DNA of 64,000 nucleotides from UBA1309 sp047605645 (GTDB taxonomy: Bacteria > Bacteroidota > Bacteroidia > Bacteroidales > Dysgonomonadaceae), in assembly GCA_047605645.1 (NCBI GenBank), contig JASGFJ010000004.1:62001-126000 (forward strand). The letters run 5' to 3'. Position 1 is the first letter of the stretch. Each line of letters starts with the position of its first letter. Made by a program: the position numbers and the translations under genes. The notes below the pieces were generated by a model. That model did not search any database. It was given only the letters and a program-made list of their open reading frames with translations, and was not told the DNA's origin. Below are positions 1 through 8,750 of this stretch, piece after piece.

Positions 1-727
1 TCTTACACGTATCGGATTGTGTTATGGTATTGTTTCATTACTTGCCATATCTATTCCTCATAAACATCTGTTGAAAATTGCAGCTGCATTGCTTATTCTT
101 TACTCGTGTATTCTCATATATGGAAATGGCTATGTGCTTGGGGAGAATAATATTATAAGTATAATTGATAAGTCTATCCTGGGAAGTAACCACTTATATA
201 CAAAGAGTCCGATTGACCCGGAGGGACTTCTTGGCACATTATCTGCCATCGCTCATACCTTGATCGGATTTTGTTTCGGAATACTCCTGTTTCGTTACAA
301 AGATGTGAATGAAAAAGTTCTTCAATTACTTCTCGCCGGATTTGTACTTATTGCTATCGGGTGGTTAGTTAGTTTCGGGTTGCCGCTCAATAAACGTATA
401 TGGTCACCTAGTTATGTATTGGTTACCTGTGGAGGAGCTGCTTCGTTACTCGCTTTCTTAATGTATCAGATCGATGTGAAAGGACATGAAAAGTGGAGTC
501 GGTTTTTTACCGTATTTGGCGTAAACCCTCTTTTTCTCTATGTCCTGAGTGAAATATTGGCTATAATTTTGTCTGCCTTTGGATTGAATGATGTGGCCTA
601 CCATGCAATAAACAGTATTATTTCCAATACATATCTGGCCTCTGCTACCTATGCTGTCTCTTTTATGCTGTTGCTCGGATTGGCCGGTTATCCTCTCTAT
701 CGAAAAGAAATTTATATCAAGATATAG
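1..727 (+). CDS. Membrane acyltransferase, DUF5009/NagX-like (5' end outside window)
   Basis: This is the C-terminal part of a polytopic inner-membrane protein. The reading frame is open to the window edge; the residues LTRIGLCYG precede the first possible internal start, so the true start lies upstream. At least five hydrophobic segments are visible, with the motif FTVFGVNPLFLYVLSE near the end. That pattern is typical of Bacteroidota relatives of heparan-alpha-glucosaminide N-acetyltransferase (HGSNAT/NagX, DUF5009), which are thought to move acetyl groups onto sugars across the membrane. It lies 41 bp upstream of susC on the same strand, so it probably belongs to the polysaccharide utilization operon and could acetylate or deacetylate imported glycan. 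The substrate cannot be read from the sequence, and the catalytic His of the family would lie in the missing part. Confidence 0.75.
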   Translation, partial: LTRIGLCYGIVSLLAISIPHKHLLKIAAALLILYSCILIYGNGYVLGENNIISIIDKSILGSNHLYTKSPIDPEGLLGTLSAIAHTLIGFCFGILLFRYKDVNEKVLQLLLAGFVLIAIGWLVSFGLPLNKRIWSPSYVLVTCGGAASLLAFLMYQIDVKGHEKWSRFFTVFGVNPLFLYVLSEILAIILSAFGLNDVAYHAINSIISNTYLASATYAVSFMLLLGLAGYPLYRKEIYIKI

Positions 728-768
728 TGTTTTCTTACATTTAGGTTAAATGGTTAAATTTTAAATCT

Positions 769-3762
769 ATGCTAAAAAAAATGAGTCGCTACAAAAAATG
801 GACGAAACTAATGATTGTTTTCGTTGTATTGGTTTTAAATAGTGCGATGGCTTTTTCTCAAAATCGAATCACCGGAACAGTAAAGGATAGCCAAGGGAAA
901 CCTTTAATTGGTGTTACGATTATGGAAAAAGGTTCCACTAATGGTGTTACCTCAGATGCGGAGGGGCGGTTTTCTATAAATATAGAGCAGGGAAAGACGC
1001 TTCGATTTTCAATTGTCGGTTATGAAAATAAGGAAATCAAAGTAGCTGGGACAAAACTTCAGATAGTCATGAACGAAAATAATGCACTGCTGAAAGAAGT
1101 TGTAGTGGTTGGTTATGGAAAAATGGAAAGGAAAGATGTGACCAGTTCCATCACGTCCATCAAGGCTGAAGATTTAAATAAGGGTGGAGTATATTCCACT
1201 CCGGGGCAATTATTGCAAGGCAAAGTGCCGGGACTGACTGTTACCACCAGTAGTAATCCCACTGCATCACCTTCGGTTACTTTGCGCGGAGCCTCTACTT
1301 TCCGCACAGGGGACGCTCAAGAACCGTATTATGTGATAGACGGAATTCCCGGTGCTTCATTATCGTTGATTGCACCTGACGACATCGAGTCGATAGATGT
1401 TCTTCGTGATGCTTCGGCAACCGCTATCTATGGGTCGAAGGCAGCCAATGGGATTATTATTGTAACCACCAAGAAAGGAAAAGCCGGAAACACGCAGGTC
1501 ACATACAATGGCTATCTAGCTGTTGATGCAGTGGCTAAACGTTGGAGAATGCTGACCGGAGACGAACATCGTGCCGTATTGGCCGAAAACAATCTGAGTT
1601 TAAACTCTGCGGATTATATTGGAGATAATACAACCAATACCAATTGGCAGAAGGAAGTGCAACGTACCGGATTCTCTTATAATCATAACGTATCTATCAT
1701 CGGAGGAAATGATAATACGAACTATGCTGTGAGTATCAATTATATGAAGAACGAAGGAGTCATAAAAGATACACAGTTGGATAAGACGACAGCTCGTTCG
1801 GCTCTAAATACCAAAACATTAAAAGGACTTTTAGACTTGGGCTTTAGCTTGAATGTCGGCATTACCAATTATTCAGTAGTGCCTTCCGATGTAGAAGGTC
1901 GTAGTCTGTTAGATGCCATGACGTATTATTTGCCTGAATCGCCCGTCTACAACGAAGATGGTACTTATTTTGAAAATGCAGCTCGCTCGCAATATTATAA
2001 TCCGGTTGCCATGATCGCTGAATATCAAAACGACACAAGAAAGAAATATTTGCAAGGGGTTGCGAAAGGAACATTCCATATCTTGCCTGAATGGACTCTT
2101 GACGCTAACATGGCTTATCAGTCTGAAACTATAAATAATAACTTATATTATAATATCGGCTCACTTCTAGCTTTAGGAGCTGGTGTCGGCACTGATGGCT
2201 ATGCACAGCGTTACACATTGGAAAATACACAAAAAAGCCTGGAAGTTTTCAGTAATTACAATAAAACATTCAGTAATGTTCACAAATTCGGAGCTATGGC
2301 TGGATATTCATGGCAAAAAAATACTTACGACAACGGATTTCAGACATCAGCAAAAGGTTTTACTTCAGATCAGTTAGGGTATTATAATCTGGGAATCGGC
2401 AGCTCTTCAGAGATGCCAAACTATGGAAGTATTTATTACAAAGAGCTGAAAATGATATCGTTCTTCGGACGTTTAAACTATTCTTACAATAGTAAATATA
2501 TTCTGCAGGCAACCATAAGACAAGATGGTTCTTCTGCTTTCGGAGCCAATAACAGATGGGGAACATTTCCTTCCGGATCTTTGGCTTGGCGGGCAAGTGA
2601 AGAAAGTTTTGTGAAAAAACTGAATCTGTTCGATGATTTGAAATTCCGGGTAGGCTATGGGGTTAGTGGAAACTCTTTAGGTTTTGACCCGCTGATTTCT
2701 AAAATCCTATATGGAAAAACAGGAACTTTTGTAAATTCGCAGGGGCAGACGGTGAGTGCCATCGGTGTCACCCGCAATGCAAATCCGAACTTGAAATGGG
2801 AGAGGACAGGAATGTTTAACGTCGGGGTGGATTTCGGATTTTTTAATAACCGCTTGACTGGAACAATTGAATACTACAACAAACGGACAAGTGACTTGAT
2901 CGCCGACTACAGAGTGTCTACTACGGAATATCCTTATGGTTGGTTAACCACTAATGTCGGAACGATAAGTAACAAAGGGGTAGAATTCAGTATCAATGCA
3001 ACTCCTGTAACAACAAAAAAATTTACATGGAACACATCATTGAATCTTTCGCATAATCAAAATAAGGTTGTCAGTATCTCAAACAGTGAATTCTCTGTCG
3101 ATTATTTCGACGAAGCGGAGCTGAATGCAGCCGGTCAAACAGGGGCATATCAACAAAAAATTATTGCAGGAAAACCTCTCGGGACATTCTATACCTGGAA
3201 ATGGGCTGGTTACAATGATGATGGAGTTTCTGTGTTTTATACCCAAGATGGCAATGTCACGACAACACCTACAGATGATGACCGGTTTTATACCGGAAGT
3301 GCTCAACCAAAATTGACTTTTGGATGGAACAATGTTCTTACGTATAAAAATTGGGGCATGACACTTTTCTTTACCGGCCTTACCGGCAATAAAGTGCTCA
3401 ACGCCACGTATGCAAGCTTAAGTAGACTTGGCAGTACACTTACTCAGCGAAACGCATTGAAAAGTGCCATTGAAGAAAACAAAGTGTCTGATTATAACTC
3501 TCACTTCTTATCTGATAGATACATTGAGAAAGGTGATTATATCCGTCTTTCGAATGTCAATATTTCCTATACTTTCAAAGGCCTTTCCGATTATATTAAA
3601 GCACTTAAAATATACGGATCGTGCAATAATGTTTTTGTTCTCACCGGATACAAAGGCTTAGATCCTGAAGTGAATTTGGGTGGATTAACTCCAGGTATAG
3701 ACAACAAAGATTTCTATCCCAAAACTCGTACATTTATGTTCGGAGCAAGTCTAACATTTTAA
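769..3762 (+). CDS. SusC/RagA-family TonB-linked outer membrane transporter
   Basis: The protein has 997 residues. The order is signal peptide (to about residue 30, ending AMAFSQ), a carboxypeptidase-regulatory-like domain (about 32-105, with GTVKDSQGKPLIGVTI), a TonB box region (EVVVVGYGK), a plug domain (PYYVIDGIPG, then IESIDVLRDASATAIYGSKAANG) and a 22-strand-type barrel ending in TFMFGASLTF. SusC proteins form the outer-membrane channel that imports oligosaccharides using TonB energy, with SusD as the lid. The partner susD starts 12 bp downstream. The neighbouring GH28, phosphoesterase and GH92 genes point to a complex, possibly phosphorylated or mannose-containing glycan, but the sequence does not show the ligand. 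Confidence 0.96.
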   Translation: MLKKMSRYKKWTKLMIVFVVLVLNSAMAFSQNRITGTVKDSQGKPLIGVTIMEKGSTNGVTSDAEGRFSINIEQGKTLRFSIVGYENKEIKVAGTKLQIVMNENNALLKEVVVVGYGKMERKDVTSSITSIKAEDLNKGGVYSTPGQLLQGKVPGLTVTTSSNPTASPSVTLRGASTFRTGDAQEPYYVIDGIPGASLSLIAPDDIESIDVLRDASATAIYGSKAANGIIIVTTKKGKAGNTQVTYNGYLAVDAVAKRWRMLTGDEHRAVLAENNLSLNSADYIGDNTTNTNWQKEVQRTGFSYNHNVSIIGGNDNTNYAVSINYMKNEGVIKDTQLDKTTARSALNTKTLKGLLDLGFSLNVGITNYSVVPSDVEGRSLLDAMTYYLPESPVYNEDGTYFENAARSQYYNPVAMIAEYQNDTRKKYLQGVAKGTFHILPEWTLDANMAYQSETINNNLYYNIGSLLALGAGVGTDGYAQRYTLENTQKSLEVFSNYNKTFSNVHKFGAMAGYSWQKNTYDNGFQTSAKGFTSDQLGYYNLGIGSSSEMPNYGSIYYKELKMISFFGRLNYSYNSKYILQATIRQDGSSAFGANNRWGTFPSGSLAWRASEESFVKKLNLFDDLKFRVGYGVSGNSLGFDPLISKILYGKTGTFVNSQGQTVSAIGVTRNANPNLKWERTGMFNVGVDFGFFNNRLTGTIEYYNKRTSDLIADYRVSTTEYPYGWLTTNVGTISNKGVEFSINATPVTTKKFTWNTSLNLSHNQNKVVSISNSEFSVDYFDEAELNAAGQTGAYQQKIIAGKPLGTFYTWKWAGYNDDGVSVFYTQDGNVTTTPTDDDRFYTGSAQPKLTFGWNNVLTYKNWGMTLFFTGLTGNKVLNATYASLSRLGSTLTQRNALKSAIEENKVSDYNSHFLSDRYIEKGDYIRLSNVNISYTFKGLSDYIKALKIYGSCNNVFVLTGYKGLDPEVNLGGLTPGIDNKDFYPKTRTFMFGASLTF

Positions 3763-3774
3763 AAGTCTAAAACG

Positions 3775-5454
3775 ATGAAAATATACAATATAAAAAAATG
3801 GTTGCCCATCTTTAGCTTATTTGCAGCAACCAGTTGTACGAATCTTGATGTGGATGTTAAATCTCAATATACAGATAGCAATTATCCGACAACATCAGAG
3901 GATATGGAAGCAGTGTGTGGCCCGGCTTATTCCGCTATGAAAGTGACATACGGTCGTTGGTATTGGTTGGTTCAGACTTGTGCTTCGGATGAGGCGATGA
4001 TGGCTGCAAACGGAGGAAACTGGTATGATAACGGCCAATATTTACAACTTAATCTTCATTCCTGGACTCCGAGCAACGGAAATCTCGAAACCGTATGGAA
4101 TGGCTTGTTTGGTGCGATTTCGCAATGTAATCTCAGTAAATCTATTTTAGACAATGCTCCGGATACCGATGCTAAGACACTCTATCTGGCACAGATACGG
4201 GCAATGCGTGCATTGTATATGTTTTGGGCCATGGATAGCTTTGGCGCATTACCTATCATTCAAAACTTTGGGGAGCAGACACCCCAGCGCTCAACCAGAG
4301 CGGAAGTAGCTCAATTTATTGAGAGTGAGTTAAAGGATTGTATCAGTAAATTGTCTACAACAGTGGATAAAACGACCTATGCCAAACCAACAAAATATAT
4401 GGCAGAAGCACTGCTTGCTAAATTATATTTGAACTGGGCTGTTTATTCTGCCTCTGATGTCGCTACTTATACTCCTTCTGCGGCGAATTCTCATTGGCAG
4501 GATGTAGTCACTTATTGTGACGACATCATCCAGAGTGGTAAGTATAATCTTGACTATGATTGGATTGCTGAATTTCAGGATGGAAATGGTTATCAGGTAG
4601 GCGATTTTATATTCGCATTGCCTTACGATTGGAGTTCTGATAATACATTGTTATCGGGAGGTTTGACTCATTTCCGCTTCTGGGGACATAAATTTATGGT
4701 TTATACGCTTGGTTTGAGTAAAACACCAAGTGGACCACTACGTGCAATACCTTCTTTTGTTGATAAATACAGCCTGGAAAGTGATGAACGGAATGGAATA
4801 TGGCGCGGTGGAATCCAATACTACGAAGGAACGACAACTCCTTATGTCTATAAAAATGTAGCGAAACGAACAGTGGACAGTTACTATGAAGGTTCAGATG
4901 GTGATACAAAAGTAGACTGGACATTCACTTTGTCGAAGGAACTTTCAATCCGTGGCACAGGTAGTACCTATGCCAATAATCTCGCAACAATGGATTTAGG
5001 AAATGATGAACTCGGATTAGCGATGGGCTATCGGAATGTTAAATTTTATCCTACAAAAACCAGCTCTACTAATTTTCAAAGCAATGATATGCCTATTTTA
5101 AGATATGCCGATGTAATTTTGATGAAGGCTGAGGCTATCCTTAGAGGAGCTACGGCTACAAATGGTGAGACGGCTGTCTCTTTAGTCAATCGGATAAGAA
5201 CACGCGTTGGAGCACCCACTGTGTCATCTATTACGCTTGACGGACTCCTGGACGAACGTGCCCGTGAATTTTCCGACGAAAATTGGCGTAGGAATGATCT
5301 CATTCGTTTTGGCGAATTTGAAAATGACTGGGGATTCAAAAGTGCTGATTATGGTCTGAGCAATAAGGATACCTATCGACGTGTGTTCCCGATTCCAAAA
5401 ACAGTATTGAATCTGAATACATCCTGGTCGCAAAATACAGGTTATTCCAATTGA
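3775..5454 (+). CDS. SusD/RagB-family surface glycan-binding lipoprotein
   Basis: The protein has 559 residues. The N-terminus is a lipoprotein signal with the lipobox cysteine at residue 21 (LFAATSC). The SusD/RagB pattern is clear: an N-terminal region with an early tyrosine/tryptophan-rich segment, TPR-like helices (YLAQIRAMRALYMFWAMDSFG), the motif ILRYADVILMKAEAIL, and the C-terminal ERAREFSDENWRRNDLIRFG followed by RVFPIPKTVLNLN, which is the usual end of this family. It sits on the cell surface as the lid of the SusC channel and delivers glycan to it. It directly follows susC with 12 bp between them. A perfect 12-bp stem-loop lies 27 bp after the stop. Confidence 0.95.
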   Translation: MKIYNIKKWLPIFSLFAATSCTNLDVDVKSQYTDSNYPTTSEDMEAVCGPAYSAMKVTYGRWYWLVQTCASDEAMMAANGGNWYDNGQYLQLNLHSWTPSNGNLETVWNGLFGAISQCNLSKSILDNAPDTDAKTLYLAQIRAMRALYMFWAMDSFGALPIIQNFGEQTPQRSTRAEVAQFIESELKDCISKLSTTVDKTTYAKPTKYMAEALLAKLYLNWAVYSASDVATYTPSAANSHWQDVVTYCDDIIQSGKYNLDYDWIAEFQDGNGYQVGDFIFALPYDWSSDNTLLSGGLTHFRFWGHKFMVYTLGLSKTPSGPLRAIPSFVDKYSLESDERNGIWRGGIQYYEGTTTPYVYKNVAKRTVDSYYEGSDGDTKVDWTFTLSKELSIRGTGSTYANNLATMDLGNDELGLAMGYRNVKFYPTKTSSTNFQSNDMPILRYADVILMKAEAILRGATATNGETAVSLVNRIRTRVGAPTVSSITLDGLLDERAREFSDENWRRNDLIRFGEFENDWGFKSADYGLSNKDTYRRVFPIPKTVLNLNTSWSQNTGYSN

Positions 5455-5481
5455 ACATAATCTGATATATTAATAAGGTGT

Positions 5482-5517
5482 AAGGCAGGATGAATAAAAA
5501 ACAAATCATCCTGCCTT
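5482..5517 (+). terminator. Stem-loop after susD
   Basis: A perfect 12-bp stem (AAGGCAGGATGA paired with TCATCCTGCCTT) has a 12-nt A-rich loop. It lies between susD and the GH28 gene. There is no long T run after it, so it may act as a partial terminator or a 3'-end stabilizer that lowers expression of the enzyme genes relative to susCD. The latter is inference. Confidence 0.55.
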
Positions 5518-5662
5518 AAAAATCTATTACAAGTCTGCTGCTCTTCCTTATTGGCATTGACTGTAAAGAAATAGGTATCTTGTAAAACGATTGTCCGAAG
5601 GGCGGTTCTATGTAAATATCCCGGAGGAATTACGAATTTTTTTTTATTTATATTTTTCAACT

Positions 5663-7078
5663 ATGTTAAAATCAAATATCCTGTTGCTGTGCTTTTTAAG
5701 TCTATTTCTTTGGAGTTCTTCTCAGAACCAGCAATTGAAAAGCATTTATTATATAACAGATTACGGTGCAAAAGCCGATGGTGTCACTGATAATGCTTCA
5801 GCTATACAAAAAGCAATCGATACTTGCTCCAAAAACGGAGGTGGAAGTGTTGTTGTTCCAGCCGGAAAAACATTTATGACAGGCCCGTTTAAGCTAGCTT
5901 CTTATGTCGATCTTCATCTCGAGCCAAATTCTTGCTTGCTGGCAAATCCCTCTGAAGGTGTATATATAGAGAGTGCATTTAGAGAAAATAAAGGAGAAGG
6001 CATGCTTTGGATTAGCGGAAAAGATCTAAAACAGATATCCATTACCGGGACGGGCACTATTGATGGCAATGGCGTGGCATTTATGGGAAAGGAATTGGAA
6101 GATTCTTACGAATTGAAACCGGTTACCGATTTTGATCCTCGTCCACACGTACTGACTCTGGTGAATGTGGAAAAAGTAATGATTAAAGATGTGACCATTC
6201 GTAATTCGGCTTACTGGACGGTGCATCTGATAGGTTGTTATGATGCCTCTATTGATGGAATTTCCTTATTGAATAATTTGAAGATCCGCAATGGCGATGG
6301 CATTGATATAGATCATTCTAAGAAAGTGAGAATTTCCAATTGCTTTATTGAGTCGGGTGATGATTGCATTTGCTTGAAAAACAGACGGGAGTTTGAAGAA
6401 TATGGCTCGTGTGAGGATATTGTTGTCACAAATTGTGTGATGACCTCGCGTTCCTGCGCAATCAAGATTGGCTCCGAAAATATGGACAAAATAGATAATG
6501 TCGCTTTTAGTAATTGTGTTATCCGAAAGAGTAACAGAGGAATCGGAATTCAAAACAGAGACGAAGGTACCGTTACAAATGTCCTTTTTTCGAACATGCT
6601 CGTTGAATGCAGTTTCTTTTCTGATGTATGGTGGGGAAAAGCCGAACCAATTTATGTAACTTCTTATCCTCGGGCTGTGGGTAATCACAAAGATGCCGGT
6701 TGGCGTTTTCCAAAAGGAGCCACTCAGGGACAAGCCGGCGAAGTCAGCAACATCTTCTTTCAGAATGTCAAATGTCTTAGCGAAAATGGAATTTTTGTTG
6801 GAGGAGATACTCAGGATAAGGTTAATCATATCTATTTCGATAATGTTGATCTCCTATTAAATAAAACAACATCTTTCAAGGGCGGAGTCTATGATAAACG
6901 TCCGTGTAAAGGAGAACTATTTGTGTATGATAAAACCTATGGATTTTATCTGGATAGAGCCAGTAATATAACTATTCGGAACTCGTCTGTCCGCTGGGGA
7001 GAAAATCGTCCTGATTATTTTGCGTCTCAACTTTATCAGAATATGATTCAGAATCTTGAGGTTTTTAATTTAAAATAA
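5663..7078 (+). CDS. Secreted GH28-type (polygalacturonase-like) glycoside hydrolase
   Basis: A parallel beta-helix protein of 471 residues. I chose the ATG at 5663 because it opens a clean signal peptide (MLKSNILLLCFLSLFLWSSS). The first domain motif is ITDYGAKADGVTDNASAIQKAID, the usual GH28/pectate-lyase-like start. The acidic catalytic pair region is present: NGDGIDID (about 210-216) and SGDDC (about 231-235). The GHG motif of classical polygalacturonases reads IGSE here (about 268) and the RIK motif is replaced by GIQNRDEG, so the substrate may not be plain polygalacturonate. The family hydrolyses galacturonic acid or related linkages in pectins. It is followed by a phosphoesterase and a GH92 gene in the same direction. 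Confidence 0.85.
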   Translation: MLKSNILLLCFLSLFLWSSSQNQQLKSIYYITDYGAKADGVTDNASAIQKAIDTCSKNGGGSVVVPAGKTFMTGPFKLASYVDLHLEPNSCLLANPSEGVYIESAFRENKGEGMLWISGKDLKQISITGTGTIDGNGVAFMGKELEDSYELKPVTDFDPRPHVLTLVNVEKVMIKDVTIRNSAYWTVHLIGCYDASIDGISLLNNLKIRNGDGIDIDHSKKVRISNCFIESGDDCICLKNRREFEEYGSCEDIVVTNCVMTSRSCAIKIGSENMDKIDNVAFSNCVIRKSNRGIGIQNRDEGTVTNVLFSNMLVECSFFSDVWWGKAEPIYVTSYPRAVGNHKDAGWRFPKGATQGQAGEVSNIFFQNVKCLSENGIFVGGDTQDKVNHIYFDNVDLLLNKTTSFKGGVYDKRPCKGELFVYDKTYGFYLDRASNITIRNSSVRWGENRPDYFASQLYQNMIQNLEVFNLK

Positions 7079-7161
7079 AAGCTTGGAAGAGTATCCCGGT
7101 ACGTTGTTTTTTATCTTTATAGGATATGATTGACTTTTTTGAAGGAAAAAATGAGAAAAAA

Positions 7162-8742
7162 ATGCGAATCATTTGTATATTATCTTTATGTCTGTTTTCC
7201 TGGATTCCGAATGTCATCGTTCAGGCAGCTCATGTTAAAAACAAATTGCAGATTGCTATTATTTCTGACGCACACATACAAGATACGCTTTTGTTGAGAA
7301 GTATGGATGCCCAGTTGCACTCTACCAGATTATTTAATGAGAATTACTTTGCTTTTACGGCAGCTTTGGAGGATGTGGCAAAAAGAGGAATCCGGTATGT
7401 GATTCTTCCGGGTGATATAACAGATAACGGGCAACAACGGAATATTGAACTTGTAAACCGTATTCTCCGGTTGTATGCGAAGAACGAAAATATGAATTTT
7501 TTCGTGATGACAGGTAATCATGATCCGGCCAGACCATTCACTGTCAAAGATTCGTTGGGAGATATGAAGTGGTGGGGATACAAAGAAATAATGCATGAAC
7601 TTTCAGATTGGGGATTTTTTCCCCGGCCAGACTATATGTATTGGGAAACTCCATTCAGTTCGTATTCATATCCTGATTACGCATTTAAAACGGCAGCCCG
7701 TGAAGCGGATATTTCCCGAAGAACATATAGAATAGAAGGCGTAAAATCCCTTGTGCCGGATGCCAGTTATCTGGTTGAACCACTACCTGGGCTTTGGTTA
7801 TTGGCTATTGATGCTTCGGTATATCCGGTATTAAAAGCGACAGAAGATCATGCTGCAGCATTTGGCCCTGCCAGAGTCGGTTATACTGAAATCTTCCAAA
7901 GAAAAGGTTATTTGCTCTCTTGGATAAAAAAAATAACCGCACAGGCTCGGAAATATAATAAAACTCTTATTACTTTCAGTCATTATCCGATGGTTGACTA
8001 TAATCGTGGTTCGGCAGATTTTCTGAGGCAATTGGCTCCCACAGGATTTGATCTGGATCGAATTCCCTCTTCCGGTATCTCCGACACTTTAGCAGATGCC
8101 GGTGTGAAATTACACTTGGGTGGTCATCTGCATCTAAATGATGAAGCAGTGCATGTTTCCCGCTCCGGAAACACCCTCAAAAATATTCAGGTTCCTAGCA
8201 TTGCCGGGTATTTACCTGCTTATAAAATTGTAGAAATAGATAACAACACAGTTGTCGATGTAAAAACTGTTGTACTGGATTCCGTGCCGGGATTTAATCA
8301 TTTCTTTGCACGTTACAGAGCTGAGCACGATTCTTTGGCTCGAATAGGATATAAACCTTTATGGAACGACACGATTCTGACAGCTTCTAATTATAAAGAA
8401 TTTTGTTCTTTACATTTGAGAGACTTAGTGCAGTTGAGGTATATCAACAGTTTTGTTCCTGTCTGTAAAAATAAATTTATGAAAATGACTGGGAAACAAC
8501 TGTATTCGTCTGTCGGATTATCGGACAATGATTCCCTCAATTGGTGTGCTGCAGATCTTCTTACAGACCTGTTTAAAGTCCGTTTTGCCGGAGAGCTGGC
8601 ACTTGACGATATTTCCAAACAACGCCTCAAGGAATATAAGGTATTGTTTGCCAGGGCAGTGTTAAGCAAAGGCATTGGAGAAGAAGAGCTATTCCTTTTT
8701 AATTTATCCAATGCTTTTTTGTCTCTGTTAAAAGAAAAATAA
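7162..8742 (+). CDS. Secreted calcineurin-like metallophosphoesterase
   Basis: The protein has 526 residues from the ATG at 7162, which gives the signal peptide MRIICILSLCLFSWIP...VQA; the upstream ATG at 7126 would add twelve charged residues in front of it. All five metal-binding blocks of the family are visible: SDAH (from about 35), PGDITDNG (about 84), TGNHD (about 117), FSHYP (about 272) and GGHLHLND (about 320). The enzyme would act in the periplasm or at the surface on phosphomonoesters or diesters. Its place between GH28 and GH92 genes suggests removal of phosphate from a glycan such as a phosphomannan. This is inference; a role in general phosphate scavenging is also possible. Confidence 0.87.
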   Translation: MRIICILSLCLFSWIPNVIVQAAHVKNKLQIAIISDAHIQDTLLLRSMDAQLHSTRLFNENYFAFTAALEDVAKRGIRYVILPGDITDNGQQRNIELVNRILRLYAKNENMNFFVMTGNHDPARPFTVKDSLGDMKWWGYKEIMHELSDWGFFPRPDYMYWETPFSSYSYPDYAFKTAAREADISRRTYRIEGVKSLVPDASYLVEPLPGLWLLAIDASVYPVLKATEDHAAAFGPARVGYTEIFQRKGYLLSWIKKITAQARKYNKTLITFSHYPMVDYNRGSADFLRQLAPTGFDLDRIPSSGISDTLADAGVKLHLGGHLHLNDEAVHVSRSGNTLKNIQVPSIAGYLPAYKIVEIDNNTVVDVKTVVLDSVPGFNHFFARYRAEHDSLARIGYKPLWNDTILTASNYKEFCSLHLRDLVQLRYINSFVPVCKNKFMKMTGKQLYSSVGLSDNDSLNWCAADLLTDLFKVRFAGELALDDISKQRLKEYKVLFARAVLSKGIGEEELFLFNLSNAFLSLLKEK

Positions 8743-8750
8743 TTGGAATT

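Noticed and set aside
6266..6829. 187-codon minus-strand frame inside the GH28 gene
   Set aside because: It is antisense to clear GH28 motifs and has no domain of its own.
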